DNA of 7,513 nucleotides, taken from contig QNEM01000093.1 in the NCBI GenBank assembly GCA_003645215.1, positions 1 to 7,513 of the forward strand, written 5' to 3'. Numbering within the stretch: position 1 is the stretch's first letter; each line of letters starts with the position of its first letter. Of the stretch, positions 1-6,243 are shown piece by piece. This DNA comes from Gammaproteobacteria bacterium (GTDB lineage: Bacteria; Pseudomonadota; Gammaproteobacteria; Eutrophobiales; Eutrophobiaceae). The position numbers and the translations under genes are program-made. The notes beneath the pieces were generated by a model. That model saw only the letters and a program-made list of their open reading frames with translations, was not told where the DNA came from and ran no database searches.

Positions 1-1881
1 GTTAACATCGCGCGACAAAGGCAACAGTTAATAGAATCAAAAAAGATGCTCGAGGCATCGGGTCAAAAGAACGATGACCTGGATACGCTGATCGAGAAGC
101 GAGAGGAAAAACTGGATCCTCGATGCCGAAAATTACTTGAGATATGGCCACAACTGAAAAAGGATTATGCTGCTGATGAATATGTAGACAACATCCGCGG
201 CAAAGAACTGCGCTTGAAAATATCGAATTTCTCACTTTCCGGCACGCGGATTCCAAAGGTATCACTACCGGCTTATCAAGATGAAGGAGAAATTTTACGC
301 TTTTTGCTCGAAGAAAATGTACCAGGAAAATTTCCATACACTGCCGGAGTGTTTGCCTTTAAACGTGAAGGTGAAGACCCGGCTCGTATGTTTGCCGGGG
401 AAGGTGATTCTTTCCGCACCAATCGCCGTTTTAAATATCTCTCAGAGAATTCCGAAGCTACCCGTCTTTCAACCGCATTTGATTCTGTGACGCTATACGG
501 GAATGACCCCGGTGAACGACCCGATATTTACGGAAAGATTGGCAACTCCGGTGTATCGATTGCGACACTCGATGATATGAAAGTACTGTTCGATGGCTTT
601 GATTTATGTGCGCCATCAACCTCCGTTTCACTAACGATCAATGGTCCTGCACCGACAATCCTGGCTTTTTTTCTTTGCACAGCAATTGAACAGCAATATA
701 CCAAATTTGAGATAGAGAACAGCAGGCTGCCCACCGATGAGGAGATGTTAAAAATCAGGGACTGGGCACTGGAAAATGTTCGAGGCACCGTTCAGGCTGA
801 TATTCTCAAAGAGGACCAGGGACAGAACACCTGTATTTTCTCAACTGAGTTCAGTCTCAAACTGATGGGAGATATTCAGGAATATTTTATTAGCAAGAAA
901 GTCAGAAATTTCTATTCGGTTTCTATCTCTGGTTATCATATTGCCGAGGCAGGTGCGAACCCGATTTCCCAACTGGCTTTCACACTGGCTAATGGTTTTA
1001 CCTATGTCGAGACCTATCTATCTCGCGGTATGGATATCGATGATTTTGCTGCTAACCTGTCGTTCTTCTTCTCCAATGGGATGGATCCGGAATATACAGT
1101 TATGGGTCGTGTTGCTCGCCGCATCTGGTCCACTACCATGCGTTTTAAATATGGAGCAAATGAACGCAGTCAAAAGCTGAAATATCATATTCAAACTTCG
1201 GGACGTTCACTGCATGCACAGGAGATGGACTTCAACGACATTCGTACAACATTGCAGGCGCTGATTGCAATTAATGATAACTGTAACAGTTTGCATACCA
1301 ATGCTTATGATGAAGCAGTAACTACTCCTACCGAGGAATCTGTACGTCGAGCAATGGCGATACAGTTGATTATTAACAAGGAATACGGTCTCTCCAAAAA
1401 CGAAAATTCTCCTCAAGGTTCCTTTATCGTAGAAGAACTGACTAATCTGGTTGAAGAGGCAGTTCTACAGGAATTTGATCGGATGTCAGAACGTGGAGGT
1501 GTACTCGGTTCAATGGAGACCGGCTACCAACGAGGCAAGATACAGGATGAATCACTACATTACGAAATGCTAAAGCATAATGGTGAACTTCCAATCATCG
1601 GTGTTAATACCTTTGAAAATCCGGATACAGATGGGAAAGCGAAAATAATCGAACTAGCACGTTCAACAGAAGAGGAAAAACAGAGCCAGTTGGATCGATT
1701 AAATGATTTTCATACTCGGCATCAGGAACAAAGTGCAATTTGTATCGAGAAGCTGAAAAGAGCCGCGCAAAATGATGAAAATATATTTGCTGTACTGATG
1801 GACGCAGTTCAGCATTGTTCTCTCGGGCAGATTACCGACACCTTCTATGAAGTTGGTGGTCAGTATCGCCGGAATATGTAG
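1..1881 (+). CDS. icmF: Fused isobutyryl-CoA mutase IcmF, C-terminal part (5' end outside window)
   Basis: IcmF is a cytoplasmic adenosylcobalamin enzyme that interconverts isobutyryl-CoA and n-butyryl-CoA. The full protein carries an N-terminal B12 domain, a G-protein chaperone domain and a C-terminal substrate barrel. Only the end of the linker and the barrel are visible here (626 codons). The frame is open to base 1 with no stop, so the ATG at 46 is internal and not a start. Visible mutase signatures are the linker segment with DPRCRKLLEIWP (about 118-153), FPYTAGVFAFKRE (331-369), RTNRRF, LSTAFDSVTLYG, GTVQADILKEDQGQNT (787-831), SISGYHIAEAGA with the B12-contacting His at 937-939, and the terminal GGQYRRNM. 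Phe at 352-354 and Gln at 823-825 sit where methylmalonyl-CoA mutase has Tyr and Arg, which favours isobutyryl-CoA over methylmalonyl-CoA. The DxHxxG B12 motif is not in the window, as expected for this architecture. It ends in TAG, 15 nt before the next gene. Confidence 0.94.
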   Translation, partial: VNIARQRQQLIESKKMLEASGQKNDDLDTLIEKREEKLDPRCRKLLEIWPQLKKDYAADEYVDNIRGKELRLKISNFSLSGTRIPKVSLPAYQDEGEILRFLLEENVPGKFPYTAGVFAFKREGEDPARMFAGEGDSFRTNRRFKYLSENSEATRLSTAFDSVTLYGNDPGERPDIYGKIGNSGVSIATLDDMKVLFDGFDLCAPSTSVSLTINGPAPTILAFFLCTAIEQQYTKFEIENSRLPTDEEMLKIRDWALENVRGTVQADILKEDQGQNTCIFSTEFSLKLMGDIQEYFISKKVRNFYSVSISGYHIAEAGANPISQLAFTLANGFTYVETYLSRGMDIDDFAANLSFFFSNGMDPEYTVMGRVARRIWSTTMRFKYGANERSQKLKYHIQTSGRSLHAQEMDFNDIRTTLQALIAINDNCNSLHTNAYDEAVTTPTEESVRRAMAIQLIINKEYGLSKNENSPQGSFIVEELTNLVEEAVLQEFDRMSERGGVLGSMETGYQRGKIQDESLHYEMLKHNGELPIIGVNTFENPDTDGKAKIIELARSTEEEKQSQLDRLNDFHTRHQEQSAICIEKLKRAAQNDENIFAVLMDAVQHCSLGQITDTFYEVGGQYRRNM

Positions 1882-1886
1882 CAACC

Positions 1887-1891
1887 GGGAG
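1887..1891 (+). promoter_or_regulatory. Ribosome binding site of the BtuF-like gene
   Basis: GGGAG lies 5 nt before the ATG at 1897, inside the 15-nt gap after the icmF stop. It fixes the start. There is no alternative ATG, GTG or TTG between the icmF TAG and 1897 in this frame, so the protein cannot have an N-terminal export signal. Confidence 0.6.
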
Positions 1892-1896
1892 TAGCG

Positions 1897-2673
1897 ATGC
1901 GAATTGTCACGACCACTTGTTCCAATACCGAAATTGTTTGTGCTCTGGGCTGCGAGCAATTTCTGATTGGTACCGATGATCATTCTGATTATCCGGAAGA
2001 CATCGTTGCCAGATTGCCAAAGGTGGGCCCGGATCTTAACGTTGATGCAGAAATAATTGCCAGCCTGAAACCAGATCTGGTGCTGGCTTCATTGACCGTA
2101 CCGGGACATGAAAATGTGATCGATTCTTTACAAAAAGCAGGCTTGCCCTACTGGGCATCGGCACCAGAATCACTTGAATCGGTTTTTGATGATATTACGG
2201 ATATTGCAAAACGGCTAAATGTGTCCAGTCGAGGAACCAGGCTCATCGATGAAATGCGCAGTCAAATCAAGCCTGTTAAAGAACAGAACACCCGCCCTTC
2301 TATCGCCATACAATGGTGGCCAAAACCGTCCATCGTTGCAGCCAGAAAAAGCTGGGCACATGATCTGATTGAGATGGCAGGTGGGCGAAATATCCTGGAA
2401 GGTTTTGAAAAAAACAGTGTTTTACTCGAATTTAAACAGCTTGCCGAACTTAACCCGGATATAATTGTTATGTCATGGTGCGGGGTAAAAGAAGAAAAAT
2501 ATCGTCCATCGGTAATTAGTGACAATCCATTATTGAGTTCGGTCTCTGCTGTTAAACATCAGCGAATTGTTTCAATTTCTGAAGCTTTTCTAGGCAGGCC
2601 TTCAGTTCGACTGGTTGAGGGCTACAAACTGCTGAAAAATGCAGTAGCAAGGTTTCATGAAGAACAAGAGTAG
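1897..2673 (+). CDS. BtuF-like cobalamin-binding protein without signal peptide
   Basis: 258-aa protein of the helical-backbone metal-receptor / periplasmic-binding-protein-2 fold, resembling BtuF, the vitamin B12-binding component of the BtuCDF transporter. Seen: N-terminal IVTTTCSNTEIVCALG and DDHSDYPEDI (residues 3-36) match the first lobe of BtuF, followed by LKPDLVLASLTVPGHE, a long interdomain helix (about 100-130), then the second lobe with QWWPKPSIVAARKSWAHD, MAGGRNIL, LNPDIIVMSWCG and SEAFLGRPSVRLVEGYK. Several Trp residues occur where BtuF proteins stack on the corrin. The chain begins directly at the first beta strand; E. coli BtuF carries a signal peptide before the equivalent point, and none can be encoded here because the icmF stop is 15 nt upstream. 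It therefore probably acts in the cytoplasm, perhaps holding or delivering B12 for the mutase (inference). The close spacing to icmF suggests one transcript. Other ligands of this fold (haem, iron chelates) are less likely but possible. Confidence 0.83.
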   Translation: MRIVTTTCSNTEIVCALGCEQFLIGTDDHSDYPEDIVARLPKVGPDLNVDAEIIASLKPDLVLASLTVPGHENVIDSLQKAGLPYWASAPESLESVFDDITDIAKRLNVSSRGTRLIDEMRSQIKPVKEQNTRPSIAIQWWPKPSIVAARKSWAHDLIEMAGGRNILEGFEKNSVLLEFKQLAELNPDIIVMSWCGVKEEKYRPSVISDNPLLSSVSAVKHQRIVSISEAFLGRPSVRLVEGYKLLKNAVARFHEEQE

Positions 2674-2694
2674 TATTTTATTTTCACATGATCG

Positions 2695-2706
2695 TATTAA
2701 TTAATA
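2695..2706 (+). repeat. AT-only 12-bp palindrome
   Basis: TATTAATTAATA reads the same on both strands. It lies just upstream of the larger inverted repeat at 2708-2723 in the gap between the BtuF-like gene and the acyl-CoA dehydrogenase gene. AT-only palindromes arise often by chance, so this may only reflect an AT-rich promoter region. Confidence 0.3.
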
Positions 2707-2707
2707 T
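2702..2707 (+). promoter_or_regulatory. Possible -10 box for the acyl-CoA dehydrogenase/ETF operon
   Basis: TAATAT is a fair match to the sigma-70 -10 hexamer and lies about 45 nt before the GTG start. The upstream match is poor: TTTTCA at 2681-2686 would leave only a 15-nt spacer. An alternative pairing is TTCACA (2683-2688) with TATTTA (2705-2710), spacer 16. The position is plausible because the adjacent inverted repeat would then cover the transcription start, a common place for a repressor. Confidence 0.22.
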
Positions 2708-2723
2708 TTACTGAGATCAGTAA
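2708..2723 (+). promoter_or_regulatory. Candidate operator: perfect inverted repeat upstream of the acyl-CoA dehydrogenase gene
   Basis: TTACTGA-GA-TCAGTAA has two perfectly complementary 7-bp arms around a 2-nt centre. It sits 29 nt before the GTG start, in the only sizeable intergenic gap of the window. A short symmetric site of this kind, without a following U-run and with mostly A/T arms, fits a dimeric repressor operator better than a terminator. Acyl-CoA catabolic operons are commonly controlled by TetR-, GntR- or MerR-family acyl-CoA-sensing regulators, but I do not recognise this sequence as the known consensus of any of them. Confidence 0.42.
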
Positions 2724-2741
2724 CCTCATAAGTAATTTATT

Positions 2742-2746
2742 GGGAG
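2742..2746 (+). promoter_or_regulatory. Ribosome binding site selecting the GTG start
   Basis: GGGAG is followed by 6 nt and then GTG at 2753. An in-frame TAA at 2729-2731 rules out any earlier start. The next in-frame ATGs (2783, 2786) have no comparable upstream site and would delete the conserved N-terminal YKAP...RDM segment. The GTG is therefore the start. Confidence 0.65.
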
Positions 2747-2752
2747 AAACAA

Positions 2753-4498
2753 GTGCCAGAATATAAAGCCCCTCAACGAGACATGATGTTTGTGTTAAAT
2801 GACATAATCAATGTTTCTGAATTAGCCGAGTTACCCGGGTTTGAAGACGCGACGCCGGATATTGTTCAGGGAGTGGTCGATGAAGCAGCCAAAATTATCG
2901 AAAATACGATAGCCCCTTTGAATGAGACGGGTGATCGTGAAGGTTGTCGCTTCGATAATGGCATGGTAACTGCACCAGCCGGTTTTAAAGAAGCATACCA
3001 GCTCTATTCAGAAAGTGGCTGGACAGGACTGGATAAATCGATTGATTTTGGTGGACAAGGCCTGCCCTACACACTGGCAACAGCTGTCTCTGATATGTTA
3101 TGTGCCGGAAATGATGCCTTTTCACTTTATCCTGGTCTGACTAATGGCGCTTGTGAAGCACTTATGGAACACGGTAGCCAGGAACTTCAGGATACCTACC
3201 TGGAAAAACTCACAACAGGCGAATGGACAGGAACAATGTGTCTGACAGAACCTCAGGCCGGAAGTGATCTGAGCCAGGTGAGAACCAGGGCAATCGATCA
3301 AAATGACGGCACCTATCTGATTGAAGGGACCAAAATTTTTATTACAGGTGGAGAACATGATTTTGTTGATAACATAATCCATCTGGTACTCGCTCGCCTG
3401 CCTGATGCGCCTGCAGGCGTTAAAGGCATCAGTATGTTTGTGGTACCTAAATTCATGGTCGATAGTGACGGAAATCCGGGGGCAAGAAATCCTGTCGTTT
3501 GTGCAAGCATCGAGGAAAAAATGGGAATACATGGTTCTTCAACCTGCGTCATGAGTTTTGAAAATGCAACAGGCTATCTAATTGGTAATGCCAATGAGGG
3601 ATTGCGTTACATGTTTACCATGATGAACCTGGCTCGCCTGATGGTTGGTTTGCAGGGACTTGGTGTTGCAGAACGTGCCACGCAAGGTGCCATTGAGTAT
3701 GCAAAAGAACGCAAACAAGCTACTGCGATTAATGGTGGCGAAACAATTATTCACCATCCAGATGTTCGGCGAATGCTGATGACGATGAAGGCGCTGACAG
3801 AAGGTTGTCGAATGGTCGCTTACGATACTGCTAAACACTACGATATTTCCAAAGCGCACCCGGATGAATCAGTCAGAAAAACAGCTAATGATCGTGTCGA
3901 ATTGATGACACCGATCTGCAAGGCCTTTGCAACCGACGTTGGTTGTGAAGTAGCCAGCCTTGGTGTGCTCGTGCTCGGTGGTGCTGGCTATATTCGTGAG
4001 TCGGGAATGGAACAATATATTCGAGATGCAAAGATTTTTTGTATCTACGAAGGCACTAATACCATTCAGGCTTTAGACCTTGTTGGCAGAAAAATGAAAA
4101 TGAATCTTCCACAAACCTTCATCAAGGAAATGATTAATGATCTGGCAGCAGAATCGGGCAACGATGAACTGGGCTTTATTGTCGAACCGATGCAAGCGGC
4201 ACTTAATCTACTGGATAAGACAACGCAATGGTTAACCGCTGCTGCCCTGGAAGATCCACAAAATCCCGCAGCTACTGCAGTCGAATACCTGACCATGTAT
4301 TCATTGGTGACACATGGCCACTTCTGGATCAAGGCAGCCAGGGCAGCCCTGGCGAAACAGGATGATGATTTTTATAAAGGTAAATTAGCGACAGCACGAT
4401 TTTTTACAAACAAAATTTTACCCCGCATTTATGGACTTGCACCGGTAATAATGGCGGGCTCAGAATCGGTTATGACTGCCGAAGAAGACTGGTTATAA
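2753..4498 (+). CDS. Acyl-CoA dehydrogenase, long form with C-terminal extension domain
   Basis: FAD-dependent enzyme that introduces the alpha-beta double bond into an acyl-CoA and passes electrons to ETF; cytoplasmic. It has 581 aa, longer than the roughly 380-400 aa of short- and medium-chain enzymes and typical of the class with an extra C-terminal acyl-CoA dehydrogenase domain. Seen in order: N-terminal YKAPQRDMMFVLN, a helical domain with WTGLDKSIDFGGQGLPY, the flavin/substrate motif MCLTEPQAGSD (residues 162-172), a central beta domain, the HPDVRRMLMTMKA helix, GVLVLGGAGYIRE, and IYEGTNTIQALDL with Glu433 (codon 4049-4051) as the likely catalytic base. The C-terminal domain runs from about residue 460 to the end. 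It has its own candidate promoter/operator, and etfB follows 22 nt after its stop. Butyryl-CoA is an attractive substrate given the neighbouring mutase, but this family also includes longer-chain and DmdC-type methylmercaptopropionyl-CoA dehydrogenases, so the substrate is open. Confidence 0.95.
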   Translation: MPEYKAPQRDMMFVLNDIINVSELAELPGFEDATPDIVQGVVDEAAKIIENTIAPLNETGDREGCRFDNGMVTAPAGFKEAYQLYSESGWTGLDKSIDFGGQGLPYTLATAVSDMLCAGNDAFSLYPGLTNGACEALMEHGSQELQDTYLEKLTTGEWTGTMCLTEPQAGSDLSQVRTRAIDQNDGTYLIEGTKIFITGGEHDFVDNIIHLVLARLPDAPAGVKGISMFVVPKFMVDSDGNPGARNPVVCASIEEKMGIHGSSTCVMSFENATGYLIGNANEGLRYMFTMMNLARLMVGLQGLGVAERATQGAIEYAKERKQATAINGGETIIHHPDVRRMLMTMKALTEGCRMVAYDTAKHYDISKAHPDESVRKTANDRVELMTPICKAFATDVGCEVASLGVLVLGGAGYIRESGMEQYIRDAKIFCIYEGTNTIQALDLVGRKMKMNLPQTFIKEMINDLAAESGNDELGFIVEPMQAALNLLDKTTQWLTAAALEDPQNPAATAVEYLTMYSLVTHGHFWIKAARAALAKQDDDFYKGKLATARFFTNKILPRIYGLAPVIMAGSESVMTAEEDWL

Positions 4499-4520
4499 GA
4501 GACCTGGAGAGAATAAAACA

Positions 4521-5267
4521 ATGAAGATTTTAGTAGCTGTGAAAAGAGTCGTTGATTTCAACGTTCGTATTCAGGTTAAAGCCGACGGTTCTGGTGTTGC
4601 AAGCGATGGGGTCAAGATGAGCATGAATCCGTTTGACGAAATTGCCGTTGAAGAGGCACTTCGGCTTAAAGAAGCGGGTAAGGCTGAGGAAGTGATAGCC
4701 ATTACTATTGGTCCCAAAGCGAGTCAGGAACAATTACGCACCGCTTTGGCGATGGGTGCAGATCGCGCAATACACGTTGAAACCGATGAAGATATTCAAC
4801 CTTTGACCGCTGCTCGTATTTTAAATGCGATTATCGATAAAGAAGAGCCGAAGATTGTAATGCTCGGCAAACAGGCGATTGATGACGACAATAATCAGAC
4901 GGCACAAATGCTCGCTGCACTAGCCAACTGGCCACAGGCAACCTTTGCTTCGCAGCTTGAGGTGGATGGCGATGTTGCCAATGTCACTCGTGAAGTTGAT
5001 GCCGGATTGGAAACAATAGCGGTCGATTTACCAGCGGTTATCAGCGCTGACTTGCGTTTAAATGAACCACGCTACGTCAAACTCCCCGATATCATGAAGG
5101 CCAAGCGAAAACCGATCGATACTTTCACACTTGCAGACCTGGGTGTTGAAGCAGCTGCTTCGGTAAAAGTGTTAAAAACCAGTGCACCGGCCACGCGACA
5201 GGCGGGGATCAAAGTCGAAACAGTGGATGAGCTGGTAGTGGCACTCAAAGAACGGGGGTTATTCTGA
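4521..5267 (+). CDS. etfB: Electron transfer flavoprotein, beta subunit
   Basis: The beta subunit pairs with EtfA to form the soluble heterodimer that carries electrons from acyl-CoA dehydrogenases to ETF:ubiquinone oxidoreductase; in this family beta binds AMP and contributes the dehydrogenase-docking loop. Its 248 aa is normal family length. Seen: N-terminal MKILVAVKRVVDFNVRI, MSMNPFDEIAVEEALRLKE (about 34-52), GKQAIDDDNNQTAQMLAA, and the beta signature VTREVDAGLETIAVDLPAV followed by RLNEPRYVKLPDIMKAK. The Leu at residue 188 in KLPDIMKAK matches the recognition-loop leucine that anchors the partner dehydrogenase in human ETF. The start is supported by GGAGAGA at 4506-4512. The gene lies 22 nt after the acyl-CoA dehydrogenase, with no terminator between them, and its stop overlaps the etfA start. 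Confidence 0.97.
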   Translation: MKILVAVKRVVDFNVRIQVKADGSGVASDGVKMSMNPFDEIAVEEALRLKEAGKAEEVIAITIGPKASQEQLRTALAMGADRAIHVETDEDIQPLTAARILNAIIDKEEPKIVMLGKQAIDDDNNQTAQMLAALANWPQATFASQLEVDGDVANVTREVDAGLETIAVDLPAVISADLRLNEPRYVKLPDIMKAKRKPIDTFTLADLGVEAAASVKVLKTSAPATRQAGIKVETVDELVVALKERGLF

Positions 5268-6208
5268 TGACTAAAGTATTAATCATTGCCGAGCATGATG
5301 GTAAACATATAAACGGATCGACCGCACGCGCAGTGACTTGTGCCCAGGGACTTTCGGCAGAATCAGTAGAGATCGCCGTTTTTGCAGCAGAAGGTACCGC
5401 CCTGGCAGAACAGGCAGCAACTTTAAGTGGGGTAACAAAGGTTCTACTGATTGAAAATCCGGCCAATGAACATGCCCTGGCCGCAGTTCTTGCCCCTCAG
5501 ATCGAGGTACTGGCGAGTGAATACAGTCACGTTCTGGCACCAAGTACGACTTTTGGCAAAGATTTAACTCCACGTATTGCCGCACATCTTGGTGTACCAC
5601 AAATCAGTGACATCATGCGTGTCGAAAGTCCACGGATATTTGACCGCCCGATTTACGCCGGTAATGCGATTGTCACCGTTGAAGCACCTGCAGGGATTGT
5701 GGTGGCAACAGTGAGGACGGCCTCATTCTCTGAAGCAGAAACAACTGGATCAGCGACAATCGAAAAGCGTGAAGTCAATATCGAATTACCATCACACACC
5801 CGTTTCGTTAAACTGGAAACAAGTGGTGGTGGTGATCGCCCTGACTTACAAGCGGCAACAAAAGTAGTTTCCGGTGGACGCGGTGTAGGTAGCAAAGATA
5901 ATTTTAACGTCATCTACTCGCTAGCTGACAAACTGGGGGCAGCAGTTGGTGCTTCACGCGCTGCGGTTGATGCCGGGTTTATTCCTAACGATCATCAAGT
6001 GGGTCAAACCGGAAAAATTATTGCCCCGGAATTGTATATGGCCTTTGGAATATCTGGTGCCATCCAGCATCTTGCCGGAATCAAGGATGCAGGAACGATT
6101 GTTGCCATTAACAAAGATCCGGATGCGCCGATTTTTGAAGTCGCTGATTTCGGTCTGGTTGGTGATCTGTTTGAGATCATCCCGGAACTTGAAAAGGCAT
6201 TGGCCTAG
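5267..6208 (+). CDS. etfA: Electron transfer flavoprotein, alpha subunit
   Basis: The alpha subunit of ETF binds the FAD that shuttles electrons between acyl-CoA dehydrogenases and ETF-QO. Its 313 aa is standard length. Seen: N-terminal MTKVLIIAEHDG and STTFGKDLTPRIAAHLGV of the alpha/beta domain, then the C-terminal FAD domain with VVSGGRGVGS (residues 200-209), LADKLGAAVGASRAAVDAG with Ser230/Arg231, QVGQTGK (244-250), GISGAIQHLAG, and INKDPDAPIFEVADFGLVGDL. All the usual FAD-contacting segments are present. The ATG overlaps the etfB TGA by one base (TGATG at 5265-5269), and the G-run at 5254-5258 inside etfB can serve as ribosome binding site, so translation of the two subunits is probably coupled and close to 1:1. 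Confidence 0.97.
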   Translation: MTKVLIIAEHDGKHINGSTARAVTCAQGLSAESVEIAVFAAEGTALAEQAATLSGVTKVLLIENPANEHALAAVLAPQIEVLASEYSHVLAPSTTFGKDLTPRIAAHLGVPQISDIMRVESPRIFDRPIYAGNAIVTVEAPAGIVVATVRTASFSEAETTGSATIEKREVNIELPSHTRFVKLETSGGGDRPDLQAATKVVSGGRGVGSKDNFNVIYSLADKLGAAVGASRAAVDAGFIPNDHQVGQTGKIIAPELYMAFGISGAIQHLAGIKDAGTIVAINKDPDAPIFEVADFGLVGDLFEIIPELEKALA

Positions 6209-6231
6209 ATCTCAACATCACTGAATGTAAA

Positions 6232-6237
6232 AAGGAA
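6232..6237 (+). promoter_or_regulatory. Ribosome binding site of the ETF-QO gene
   Basis: AAGGAA lies 6 nt before the ATG at 6244, in the 35-nt gap after etfA. It favours 6244 over the second in-frame ATG at 6259. The gap holds no hairpin or U-run, so transcription probably continues from etfA. Confidence 0.5.
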
Positions 6238-6243
6238 ATCGAT

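Noticed and set aside
46..48. ATG at 46 as the start of a stand-alone small mutase subunit
   Set aside because: The same frame is open back to base 1, there is no Shine-Dalgarno sequence before it, and the following residues match the internal linker of IcmF, so it is an internal methionine of a truncated gene.
941..1180. Alternative-frame open reading frame within icmF
   Set aside because: It overlaps the strongly conserved mutase frame and its translation shows no family resemblance or independent ribosome binding site.
2674..2752. Possible transcription terminator after the BtuF-like gene
   Set aside because: The only strong inverted repeat (2708-2723) has short, A/T-rich arms with a 2-nt centre and no following T-run, so it would not make an efficient intrinsic terminator. 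It fits an operator better.
3122..3532. Antisense open reading frame of 136 codons opposite the acyl-CoA dehydrogenase
   Set aside because: It is a shadow of a highly conserved coding sequence; the translation is low in recognisable motifs and no promoter or ribosome binding site supports it.
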